Of a stretch of DNA of 64,000 nucleotides, positions 11,882 to 22,917 are shown in pieces; position 1 is the stretch's first letter; every line of letters begins with the position of its first letter. Both the position numbers and the translations under genes were made by a program. The notes beneath the pieces were generated by a model. That model saw nothing but the letters and a program-made list of their open reading frames with translations. It was not told where the DNA came from and did no database searches. The DNA comes from Sipunculus nudus (taxonomy: Eukaryota > Annelida > Sipuncula > Golfingiida > Sipunculidae): NCBI GenBank assembly GCA_026874595.1, contig CM049308.1, positions 15,434,001 to 15,498,000 of the forward strand, read 5' to 3'.

Positions 11882-13716
11882 ATTGTATCCGCCAAAACAG
11901 AGTTTTGCGGATACTATGTTTTCAGCTGGTCGGCGCCGCCGCCGCCGCCGCCGCGGCGTAGGTTTCCGGAGAACTCCTCCGTAACCGCTGGGCGGAATTT
12001 TCCGAAACCCGGGATTATGTTCGGGTCACATGTGAACTGCTGCGCCCCGATTTTGTTTTGACCTCTGACCTTTCCTTTGCGCTCTGCGTCCGTTTGTGCG
12101 TCTGTTTCCACACATAAACCCACATATCTCGGGAACCGTTTGACCGATCAGGAAAATTTTTTTGCACAAATGTAGCCCTCGGAGAGCTTTATAACATACA
12201 CCAAAAATGGTGGCGCCACCTGCAACCATGTTTGCACAGTGTCCATCTGTTCGTCTGCCTTGGGTTAAAATCACTCATATCTCTGCAGTGACTTGACTAA
12301 TTCACCTGAAATTGGGCATGCGTAAACATCCTGGATAGCTTTTCTGATTTTATGACAGGTGGCGCCACCTACATTCACGTTTACGCTGCAGACATCCAAG
12401 CTCATATCTCGGGAACCGTTTGACCGATCAGGAAAATTCTTTTGCACAAATGTAGCCCTTGGAGAGCTTTATAACATACACCAAAAATGGTGGCGCCACC
12501 TGCAACCATGTTTGCACAGTGTCCATCTGTTCGTCTGCCTTGGGTTAAAATCACTCATATCTCTGCAGTGACTTGACTAATTCATCTGAAATTGGGCATG
12601 CTTATACATCCTGGAAAGCTTTTCTGATTTTATGACAGGTGGCGCCACCTACATTCACGTTTACGCTGCAGACATCCAAGCTCATATCTTGGGAACCGTT
12701 TGACCGATCAGGAAAATTCTTTTGCACAAATGTAGCCCTTGGAGAGCTTTATAACATACACCAAAAATGGTGGTGCTACCTGCAACCATGTTTGCACAGT
12801 GTCCATCTGTTTGTCTGCCTTGGGTTAAAATCACTCATATCTCTGCAGTGACTTGACTAATTTACCTGAAATTTGGCATGCGTATACATCCTGGATAGCT
12901 TTTCTGATTTTATGACAGGTGGCGCCACCTACATTCACGTTTACGCTGCAGACATCCAAGCTCATATCTCGGGAACCGTTTGACTGATCAGGAAAATTTT
13001 TTTGCACAAATGTAGCCCTTGGAGAGCTTTATAACATACACCGAAAATGGTGGCACCACCTGCAACCATGTTTGCACAGTGTCCATCTGTTCGTCTGCCT
13101 TGGGTTAAAATCACTCATATCTCTGCAGTGGTTTGACTAATTCACCTGAAATTCGGCATGCTTATACATCCTGGATAGCTTTTCTGATTTTATGACAGGT
13201 GGCGCCACCTACAATCAAGTTTACGCTGCAGACATCCAAGCTCATATCTAGGGAACCGTTTGACCGATTGGGCCAAAATTTTGCATGTGTATAAATCTCA
13301 CATAGCTCTCTATCATATGCAAAACTGGTGGCGCCACCTGCAGCCATGTTTGCACAGCTCCCATCTGTTTGTCTGCCATGGGATAAAATCACTCATATCT
13401 CGGCAGTGGTTTGACATATCTGCCTAAAATTTTGCAAGTTTATACATCCCCGACAGCTCTCTTGATTTTATGACAGGTGGCGCCACCTGCATTCTAGTTT
13501 ATGCAGCAGATATCCAAGCTCGTATCTTGGGAACCGTTTGACCGATTGGGCCAAAGTTTTGCATGTGTATAGAGCTTTCTGGATTTTTTCGTAGGTAGCG
13601 CAACCTACATACACAATTTGGCTGCAGACATCCATGCTAATATGCAACACTTCACCCGTTCCACTCTGATTTAGGCGGATACAAGTAGTCGCTTGTCGAC
13701 TACCCGTATTCTAGTT
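11882..13716 (+). mobile_element. Helitron/Helentron-like non-autonomous element with 280-bp tandem units
   Basis: The 5' end carries TTGTATCCGCC, continuing into an imperfect hairpin (TATCCGCCAAAAC / GTTTTGCGGATA). Near the 3' end GGCGGATACAA is the exact inverted complement. It is followed by the hairpin GTAGTCG-CTTGT-CGACTAC, seven bases, then CTAG and T. A subterminal inverted repeat followed by a 3' hairpin and CTAG-T is the architecture described for Helentron-type non-autonomous elements. A GCC-rich CpG stretch (11930-11957) lies near the 5' end. The body is a tandem array with GGTGGCGCCACC in every half-unit. There is no Rep/helicase coding sequence. The 5' and 3' limits are good to a few bases. 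Confidence 0.82.
12121..13650 (+). repeat. 280-bp tandem array, each unit a diverged ~140-bp dimer
   Basis: CTCATATCT recurs at about 12121, 12401, 12681, 12961, 13241 and 13519 (spacing 280, 280, 280, 280, 278), with a partial last unit. Within each unit two related halves can be aligned: CTCATATCTCGGGAACCG..TTTGACCGAT..GG.GGCGCCACC and CTCATATCTCTGCAGTG..TTGACTAAT..GGTGGCGCCACC. Units 1-4 are nearly identical and units 5-6 more diverged. Repeated short ORFs (70 codons at 12359 and 12639) are products of the array and not genes. Confidence 0.92.
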
Positions 13717-15085
13717 TAGTATTCTGAATTTCAGGGTTTTATATGCACAGGGATCGGATTAATCCAAAGTCATAGCCTGTCATTAAGATTTATTAGGGAA
13801 AATCTCTAAAATCTTACTTGGTTCACTAGTGTAACCTTCAGTTAAGTAGTCGAACACCTGGCCATCGTCATACCATCAAGAATGTGTGGCAATGTTATCA
13901 CATACATTGATTCATGGAGCCCTTCTGGCCTCTTTTTCATTAATAATGAACAAGGCAATTGTATCCATCAATTGATTCAGGTACACTTACTTTTCGAAGA
14001 CCTCTGGTGCCATGTTTCATCAAAACATTTACCACTGCTGATAAAGCATTGAGAATTAATCATTCAAATAAAGCCATAAAGTTCATTTTTAGTGAAATAG
14101 ATGCCAGAGCGACTCGCTAAATCAAGGTTTGTGAAAGCGTTGCTGCCACAGATTTGATGGTATGAAAATGCCAACACCTTTATGACCAGGCTACTTCATG
14201 CTCCTTTGCTTTGCCAATATCCCTAATTTTGTATGTTAAATAACCTCTCATATCAAGAAGACTAAATATAATTCAGTTCTTGTCATACATTTATCGTCAT
14301 CTTCATTCAATAAACAGTGCTGTTGCATACAGGCCATACCAAAGTGACAAAAATAGAGAATAAATACAAGAAGAAATCCACCATAATACAATTCCAGATT
14401 TGGAATATGTTGTAATCTGAGTGAATATCCCTCAAAGAGATAACTAAATTCATACTGGAAATCACACAAATTAAGCAACAGAAGTATTGATAACAAATTG
14501 CAAACATGGTAAAAATATGACAAGGATAAGACATGTTGATCATAGAAGACAGGAAAATGTGCCCAGAAATGACAAAAATAAGCTTCTTGATCTTAACTGG
14601 ATATCCAGAAGATGAAAAAAAATCTTGAAGGCTAAAAACCATACAATTCATGTCATATGGTAATCTTTATTATAATACTACAAAACAAACCATTCCACTT
14701 ACAGACATTCAAATCTTCTACCTTTTTCGTACACATAGTGGTAATTGTTCAGGATAAAAAAAAATTTAATGATTTTAAGAAATTAAATTAAACAAATTAT
14801 TGGTCTAAAAAAATTCATGCACATGAATGAATATCTTTATGATTAGACATAGTATCACTGAAGACGAAGAAATCTATAGAATATTGACTTATAAATTATA
14901 AACAGCTTGGACACAGCTAGATATCCAGGTGATGGGAAGGAACAGTGCACTGTTTGAATTATTCATTGTCATAAGCAATATGAAAACAGTGGGAAGGAGA
15001 AGCCCAGTCGCCTTGTGTTTTGCTGACATTTGGGTCCATTACCACATGTTCAGCTGACATTTACGGCCTTTCTTTTTTGTCATAG
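13717..15085. other. Intronic sequence, nothing recognised
   Basis: Minus-strand ORFs of 91 and 114 codons overlap in different frames and are rich in Phe, Leu, Cys and Tyr, as expected from AT-rich noncoding sequence. No repeat was seen. Confidence 0.4.
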
Positions 15086-15158
15086 AACCTGAAAGAACTG
15101 CAGGCCCAACACCTTCAGCAGAGCAGGAAACAAAAAAATTCCTTTTGCAAACCACTAG
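15086..15158 (+). other. Weak candidate exon (coiled-coil-like reading frame)
   Basis: After a good polypyrimidine acceptor (TTTCTTTTTTGTCATAG), an open frame reads NLKELQAQHLQQSRKQKN.. up to a weak donor CTAG|GTATTT. The Gln/Leu-rich start looks like a coiled coil. I do not recognise the protein and it is not a SNAP-25 segment. A chance match is quite possible. Confidence 0.15.
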
Positions 15159-16261
15159 GTATTTAATTAGTGTGAAGCGTTGTGGTTGAAAATATGCTAG
15201 TCACATGATGTTTATAGGTTTTACTGTTTGTTCAATATGAATAAATATCTGCATCACAATTGATACATCGCCACTGTTTTTATCATATTGTGCAGGTGTT
15301 TTTGTACATTATTGTTTTTAATGGATAATCTTTTAATGGATACTTTTTGCATTTACTTCAAAGCTATGTTTCAGCAGTTTATTTTTTAACCTGATGTTCC
15401 AGTGGTTCTTCATTCCATTTTGTTCTCTTAAAACTCAGGATCCTAACAATATGCAGTCAGCTCATATTTTAAATGTATGATTGATCAAGTTAAAAAATAA
15501 ATCAATATTTTTATTTTTCCTCCAAATTACGTTTCCATCAGTTATACTTGTCCTAATGTCCTGTGACATTTCATCTGAATTTCATCTAACCATGTATTAC
15601 TTACTAAGCAATCCTAGGGATGCTTTTCTGCATCACAACTATGAAATACAATATACATTAATTTATTTAAAAATATGTTATGGTGCTCTGTATTGAATCC
15701 AGCAAAAACAACATATTTCTGGTGATTTTCATGCATGAATGATCTTTCCACAAGTTAGTAAACTTTCAGCTGCTATTTCTGACGCTTAGATCAGTCAATA
15801 ATAATATGTATTCATCACATACAGACTTGGTTGTGAAGTAATACTTGTCATCGTTACACCGGGGTTTATTGGTTGTTACTTTACTCCAATGGTTTCACTA
15901 ATGAACTGCTTGTGTAATGGTGTCTTTAGACTAGAACCAATTACTGCTTATGCAGACTTTTATTTTCCAGCCTTCAGAGGACCGTGCTTTTATAGGACTG
16001 TCTTGTTAAGAGCTTGGAATCATGCGAGCATCTCTGAGAATGCGGATGATGAGTTGTCATGATGTCAAGATGACAATACAAGCCCTGGTTTCATATCACT
16101 TCTCTTTGTACTTGATGGTATTTGGATCCATCATGGCCTGAATCGTAGTAGTCATGAGTAATTGTTATTTGTTCTCCATGCCTAATGTATTGATCTATGA
16201 CAAGATATCAGTAATGATGCCATCCCCATTTGATTCTGTCTATTCTTCTTGACATCCTTTG
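15159..16261. other. Intronic sequence, nothing recognised
   Basis: Unique-looking AT-rich sequence without array, terminal repeats or credible exon. Confidence 0.4.
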
Positions 16262-16484
16262 AGGATATCGTTGCCGCCACCACCGAGGTTATGTTTTCAC
16301 ATATATCTGTTTGGTTGTCCGTTTGTTTGTCTGCTTGCTGGGTTACTGGTACATAAAAAATTACTGAATTGATTTTAATAAAAAAAAATTGTTGATATTT
16401 GTGACATAAACCAACAAAAACCAGTAGGGATGATTTTCTTAAGCAGAGATATGCGCTTTGCTAAGTCTCCATTCTAGTTTGTCC
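16262..16484 (+). mobile_element. Helitron-like relic ending in CTAG-TTT
   Basis: It has CCGAGGTTATGTTTTCAC, then TTTGGTTGTCCGTTTGTTTG, a TTACTG..TTGATTTTAATAAAA stretch and ATATGCGCTTTGCTAAGTC, and ends ATTCTAGTTT. I recall this order (TATGTTTTC, GTCTG-rich tract, ATGGATTTTGATGAAA, TGCGCTCTCCGAGTGC, CTAGTT) from a repeat that is widespread in marine invertebrates and has the same CTAG-T end as the other two elements here. The terminal hairpin has decayed. Confidence 0.55.
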
Positions 16485-17879
16485 AGTCTTTTTTAGCTAC
16501 AGTGCAATACCGGTAATGGAATGCTGATTGGCAGTTCTTCTTTATTTCTTCTCAATGTCCTGTTCAGGATGTAAGAAGATGAATAGAAAATCTTCTGCAG
16601 TTGCAACATTAATTATGCTCAAATACCAGTACAAATTTTTGGACTATTTATTTTCTTCAGACTATCAGGTTTGCAAGTGAAAATTTAATGCCCTCACCTC
16701 ACCCATGATCCACCACATCCCAAAAAGTGCCATGTATCTCTTAATTTAAATGTAGACATGAGTCTTTAGTCTCTCTAAGTTACATCTTTCTATTACGGAC
16801 CAAACCTAAGTTCTGGTCAGTGTCTGTTATATGAAGGGTCTTATGTATCTTGATATGTTTGACTCATCTGATTCAGAATTGTAATATACATGTATTATTC
16901 ATCACCTAGGGAGGCTGTCCTGTCAGTAATACGCTGTGTCAATTTCCCTATAGATTAAGATACTTGATCTTTAGGTACATTATGGTAATTGAGTACGTAT
17001 GCCAGTTGCTATTGCAGTTATGAGTATTTCTCTTTCATCTCTCATACAGATTTCTTAGTCAGGGATCATTAAAGTTTTCATTTCAAGTGTTCTTTTTTGT
17101 ATTTTATTAACTTTGTTTACAATACTGTGGATGTGTTGCAATAAGGCTTATGCATGAAACAATCTCTTCCAATAATTCCCAAGGCATGCATTAGATTTCT
17201 TAATATTCTAATAAATATAGATGCAGTGTATCATAAAGTATACATAGATAGCACCCATGAATTACAGAAGTCAAGCACTGTATTGTGTACATATAGAAAG
17301 GAACTTTTTAGGTACATTTTCAATATTGTGATATAACATTTGTCATAAACATGCACTCACAGAAACATGTTATAACCAAGTTAGGATAACTCTCTCAAAA
17401 ACGCTTCAAAATAAAAATATAATTTGTTAGATTGACACTGTATTTACTACTGTTGCTTAATGGTTTAATCAGTTAGAAATTTCATTTGGATAAAAGCATG
17501 GCTTCCTTGAAGATATGTAGCCCCACCTTGTTCAAGCGCTAAAAGGAGTCCATGAGTACACAAGCCCAAATTATGCTTACAGTGTTCAAGTCCAGAATAT
17601 GGCGCAAGCCTATTTGTGTGTAGTACTATGTACATGCATATCTGAAAATTACTGAATACTTAGTTCCAGTCTATATTAATTTATTACCTTTGAGCTTTAA
17701 ATCTGTGCTCAATAACTTAATAGACATTTGTTTTCACACTTTGTATCTGTTGCTGCACAAATTCCAATTAACCAATAAAATACCTGAATTTATGGCAAAA
17801 TTTTAGCCATAAAAAAATCGAATGTCAGTTAAATCACATTTTGCATAGAGAAAAAGATGTCCATTATAACCTTTACATT
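16485..17879. other. Intronic sequence, nothing recognised
   Basis: No exon, array or terminal-repeat element was identified. Confidence 0.4.
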
Positions 17880-17893
17880 GTTGCCATGGCAAC
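17880..17893. promoter_or_regulatory. Perfect X-box palindrome (RFX-type site)
   Basis: GTTGCCATGGCAAC is a perfect 14-base palindrome identical to the optimal RFX-family X-box. RFX factors control ciliary and neuronal genes in animals. The site sits in the SNAP-25 intron, about 19.4 kb upstream of exon 3. Whether it is bound is unknown. Confidence 0.5.
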
Positions 17894-18500
17894 GAGTATT
17901 TGAGTTCGGTAATTCCTATTGAGTTTTCAAGTCCAAACATTTTATACATTACAGTCCTACTTGGCTTTCACTTTCTAACCATATCTCTATACTGTTTGCT
18001 ACCTGTGTTCTCTGTTAGATTCACTATCTGTTTGGTGTTTTAAATATTTAAATATATGTCTCATATAGATCATAATTAACATAGACCCAATGAATACACA
18101 TTTAATGCAGTATCAATCATAGAAACAATCTGTGCTAGAGGATATATAATTCAGCAAGAAATGCTGTGTTTTTCAGATATGATTCTTTAACAAATCATTA
18201 GGGGGGGCGCAGTGTTAATCACATGCATGCTGTCAATGTTCATGAATAAATAACTGATACATGCTCTCGTACACTCAATAAAACAGTTATCATAAAAAGT
18301 AACACTTGTTCAAGCTTTGTGATACTATTTTGCACCAGTGTACATGCCAATTCTTGTAATGATTTATGACGTATGATCTATTCACAGAAAAAGAGTCCCG
18401 GACCTTGCTGGGTGGTATTGATGGAAACATGTTTTGACAGATGGATGACACACAGCTGATGACTAATAATAATAGACATACGGAAGACAGTTTTATTTTT
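17894..18500. other. Intronic sequence, nothing recognised
   Basis: AT-rich single-copy-looking sequence with a short G run near 18203. No structure was identified. Confidence 0.4.
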
Positions 18501-18650
18501 TCTCAGTGCATTCTTCATCCTTGACATTTTCTGTATTTCATTCCAAATTTTCTCAGTACATTCTTCATCCTTGACATTTTCTGTATTTCATTCCACATTT
18601 TCTCAGTGCATTCTTCATCCTTGACATTTTCAGTATTTCATTCCACAATC
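18501..18650 (+). repeat. 50-bp minisatellite, 3 copies
   Basis: TCTCAGTGCATTCTTCATCC starts at 18501, 18551 (one change) and 18601. Copies differ at only a few positions, so the expansion is fairly recent. Confidence 0.95.
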
Positions 18651-19941
18651 CTGATAGTCTTTCTTGGTGACATTTGAGGTGGTTTGAAATGGTTTCTGGT
18701 GTGAATTGGGTAATGGTGCTTTGTGTTGCATGTGAATACAACCATGAAAGGATCTATAGCAAGGACCTTTTTTTATCACATGAGCTTTGGACATTGTTAT
18801 ACTGCACAATGCATATTGTTCAGTGGACTAGTTCATTTCTGGGAAATGGAGTAAAAAATTGCATTTCACTCAATGGTGAAAACTTGTTGGTTAAGTATTA
18901 TTGTAGTGGTAAAATTTTATTCTCAACTTGATGGATCAAGCAACGGAAGTACGGTTAAAAAAACACATCGCTTCAGTAATGCTGAAAGTTTTCATGTGTA
19001 CATTCTGAAGCAGCTCCCATAATGCACCAGTGCAGCCTATCAGAACGTGTTTTTAAAAGTATTTTAGTTTCTGTTAAATGGTTTTGAAAATTGCTTTGTG
19101 GTGTAATCAAAACAGTCTCACTGTGGTTGTTTCATTTTGGGCGAAGCTTCAGGCACACCAGTGTATTTGAACTAATGGGACTTTTGTTTCATACTTGGAA
19201 ATTGAAGTAATTGACTGAAGCACTGCAGTAGCCAGCTATTTGGGTAAAATAAAGCTTTTCTTCTCCTTGGAGTGTCATTAATGGCTCAGTTACTGTCAGG
19301 GCTTTCCCATGAATTTTACAGTGAGAAACCTCAGGGTGGAAACACTTGACATCGTAGGATTCTCCGTGAAACCACTTGTGCCAAAAACCAAAGGTCACCT
19401 GACTCGGTGTCATCCCAGGGCAAACTGGCATAGACTGCACTGGCTGTGCAGAGATTGGCTAAGAGCTGAATGTCAATTAGTCATCAAATGAGCCTCTGTC
19501 ATTTCTGTGACAATGAAAAGTATATATCCTCTGACAGGCCCCAATAAGCAAATATTGATAGCAGATTTAAGCCAATATATCCCACAGTTGTTCTGGTTCT
19601 GAGATACAGCATATATCTTGGATGATCAGCTTTGCTCAGCAGAAAAAAAAACACAAACTAAACAGCCTTAGTATGGAGTAATCAAAGCCCTCAAGGACTG
19701 TGGACAGTTATCAATAAGGTACGCCAGTCCCTGTGACAAAAAGCAAAGACTACCACCAGGTTTACTCAGCTGGCATTGGAGCAGTGAACACACAAATGGA
19801 CAATTTTTTTCATCCACCTATGTTTATCTCATTATTTCCATCAGAAGTCTTATCTATAACCCTGGCACACCACAAATGCAAAGGTTTAAAAAATTGTGAA
19901 TGTGATTTGAGCATTCACACAGGAATCCAAAGGGTTTTCAA
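18651..19941. other. Intronic sequence left of the large duplication
   Basis: Nothing recognised. The longest ORF of the window (138 codons, from 19733) starts here and runs into the duplicated block. It resembles no known protein. Confidence 0.4.
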
Positions 19942-21516
19942 ACCTTTTTGGACAAAATGGTTTGAATCCAGCTCAGGAGATGGCTTTAAAACCAATTCCA
20001 ATGTGAATCAAATGATCAACTTCACTAAAGGGCTGCGTGAATGCACAGATCAATTCAAAATGGTTAGACTTAGTTTTGAAGCAGCAAATGGGTCACAGCA
20101 CAAGCACAAATGCTTGAGGCAGCATGTTATTACAATTTTCCACATATGAAATGTTCCACATATGAAACACATCATGCATTGGTGAGAGATGCCCATGTGA
20201 ACACTTTTTGAAACTAATTTGATAAGCCTGTTTTGCCAAAAACATTTTAAAAACTGCTTTGTGTGTGAAAGGGGAAAGGGGTATATGGCTCATAATATAA
20301 AAACATAGTACCATTAGTCAGATGGGACTTGTAGAGCTTATGACCTAACAGAGAAACTTGAAGTGAAAAAGGGGTAATGTGCAGCAGTGAATCAGTCTTA
20401 AACTAAGTCTTCTTCATAAATAAAATGCAGAATATTCAGAAAGTATTTGATTCAATATAGTCTTTCACTCACTGACAGTGCATGACTAAAGTTGGGTGCC
20501 TCAAATGCAGTCATATTGTTTGTTGAGAATATATGACTTAAGTTCTGGTGAGTCAAATGCAGTCATGATTCACTTTTCATCTCTTGATCTAATCATTCAG
20601 CTGCCTTCAGGTTTGCCAAAACAAAAAGTAAAAAGTTTTCCATCTGTCAAATATTCTAAATATAAATCTTCTTCTCCTTTGTCCAGCCATGTCAAGCCAA
20701 ATTGTTTAATTTTTCACAGACATGATCCAAGAGATGAACTTTCTCAATTTTGTTCAAATGGTATGAGTTTAATGAATATTGGCCGAGTTACAGGAATTTT
20801 AACTTAGTCATTTGGCCAAGCAAGCATACTAACATAACAGTCTCAAAAACAACCAGAGCTAGCATCACCAAGTTTTGTGCAAATTTTTGTCACATGACAA
20901 ATATATGAAATTGCAGTTTTTTTGTGGTGCCAACTATGTAGACCTGTTTTTACAGGCAAAAACTTCATAATTTTAGCCTCTTATAACTGAGTTATTTAAT
21001 TTTCATAAGAATTATCCTAGGGTAGAGTTCTTTTAATTGTATAAAAATAGATTGGGTTCATTGATTTTTTGTAGAGTCATAGATAGCTGAAGTTGGTCTT
21101 GTGATCATTAGTAAGCCTATTTCAAACTGAGGGCTGCAACAGTCTTCTTATGCAAAACTGTTGTTTCAACTTCTGTTACATTGCACAAAAATTGATTCCT
21201 AGGAGGCCTTTGTTCAAGTTTACTGAAATGATTTTTGGCAAAATTATTTGACCTTTAACAATGAAAGGACTGCATCTTTTATTATTTTAAGCATTTTGAT
21301 AAACAATCTTATGAATTAGTCAGCTTAAAAAAAAGAATTGCAGCCAAAGTCTTTTAGTTTGTGTAAACAGATGTACCAACAGGCCAAGATTGTGTCTGTA
21401 TTTATAAATAGCTTGGCAGACGGCCAGCTATTTCAGATTTGGTAAAGGGCCAAAGATCAGTCTGGATCTATTTAAAAGCTTTGGCAAACTGCCAACTCTA
21501 TCAGATTATGCAACAA

Positions 21517-21612
21517 GTCAAGAGTTCACTCAGTGCATCCAAGTACAGGTCAAGAGTTCACTCAGAGAAGCCAGGTGTAGGTCAAGAGCCCACTCAGTGG
21601 AGAAGCTGAAGC
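21517..21612 (+). repeat. 32-bp triplicate inside duplication copy 1
   Basis: GTCAAGAG..CACTCAG recurs at 21517, 21549 and 21581. The same array is present in copy 2 at 24493, 24525 and 24557. Confidence 0.85.
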
Positions 21613-21639
21613 TAGCAATTTGTTCCAGTCCACTTGGGG

Positions 21640-21860
21640 CGACTGCCTTTCTCACCTTAGCCTGGTCAGCCCAGTGCATCTGACTCAAGTGATGTTTGAT
21701 GTATTGGCCTGATATTTTGACCTGTCCATACATCTTTGATGTCTTTCTCGTACACAAGACTGGTGGTGCCACCTACAATCATTTTGTGTTGTGTGCACCC
21801 ATGCCAGTAATACAGCAGTGACATTAGTGTAATTGATGCATGTACTCAAGTTCAAAATGA
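21640..21860 (+). mobile_element. Degraded fragment of the ~140-bp Helitron-like repeat
   Basis: The stretch with CCATACATC.TTGATGTCTTTCT followed by CTGGTGGTGCCACCTACAATCA aligns with the half-unit TATACATCCTGGATAGCTTTTCT..GGTGGCGCCACCTACATTCA of the array at 12121-13650. No terminal hairpin was found. It is present again in copy 2 at 24616-24836. Confidence 0.55.
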
Positions 21861-22917
21861 TCAGTGCTTGCATTGTACATATGCATGTCGTACATATTTT
21901 TACCTGAAAAGTGATGGTCCAGCATTATACCTGATGTATATCCCATTGCACAGGTTTGCATCAGGTCTGTAGGCCTGTATTAATTATGCCATGTTCTTTA
22001 TTGGGTTTATTACACTGGATACACATAAACACATATAAGCATGGCTGACTGTTCAGTTTATGTAGAAAGGCTCTTTGCAGTAAATTATCCCTGGTGGCTC
22101 TTGAGTCACTGAAAACATGCACTTGTTTATAATATGGGTCCCCCTCATGGCAAAATAATTATACATGCAAAAATACGGTACCTTTTCAGCAGATCCTGGA
22201 TAAATACATTTGAGCAGTTAATAGCAGATGGAAATTTACTTTGACCATTGCATATTTGTTTAGTCTTTCCTTGGTAAATTCACATTATCATCACCTGGAG
22301 AGTGGTTCCAGGAAATACATTTGATAGTAAATAATGTTGAAGTAGTGTTTAGATTTTTAGTACCCAAGTGTCTTATTTATGGTTTCCTGACAGTTCGTTT
22401 GATAGGCAAACAGGTCTGAGCTTTACACAATTATTGTATGCAGTATTCTTCCACTTAGTAGGCTGAATTGATCAGACAGGGGCTAATAAGATTTCCTTCT
22501 TAATCTGTTAAGTTCAGCTTAATATTAACAAATGGTCAAAGGTTGTGCAAGCTTGATAGAAAATGTAACACTTATCTGTAAAAGTCATATTTGGTGGCAA
22601 AATAAGAAGCATTATCTTATGTAATCCAATAATTTGATTAAAAGTGCTGAAACTGTGAGAACTTTGGTATGTTTCATGTACTTTTACTCAGACTTGTTTT
22701 TCTTGCAGAGATGCTGCGTGCAGCATTCACACATAATGCCATAATGGACTAGAGTGGTGTGAGCTCTGTGTTGAAAGGATAGCTTGTTTCAAGACAAACA
22801 AAATTACGGCCCACTCTCGTGCTGGTTTTGACCAAAATGAAAGCTGACAAGATTCATTGTGGTGGTTTCTCAGGATTGCCACAGACCATTTACTGAAACT
22901 AACTGCCAGAGCAGACT

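Larger units (their letters stand above)
19942..22917 (+). repeat. 2,976-bp tandem duplication, copy 1
   Basis: The block starting ACCTTTTTGGACAAAATGG is repeated head-to-tail at a constant offset of 2,976 bases. Every segment I compared between the copies was identical, and four ORFs inside (73, 103, 80 and 62 codons) have identical translations in both. The block itself is AT-rich noncoding sequence with a 32-bp triplicate (21517-21612) and a degraded Helitron-repeat fragment (21640-21860). No gene was recognised in it. Confidence 0.97.

Noticed and set aside
12359-12851. Two near-identical 70-codon ORFs as a small gene pair
   Set aside because: They are consecutive units of the 280-base tandem array and share its reading frame by repetition only.
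19733-20149. Longest ORF of the window (138 codons, + strand) as a gene
   Set aside because: No recognisable domain, no exon-like context. Its second half recurs in the duplicate with a different beginning because the frame simply crosses the duplication border.
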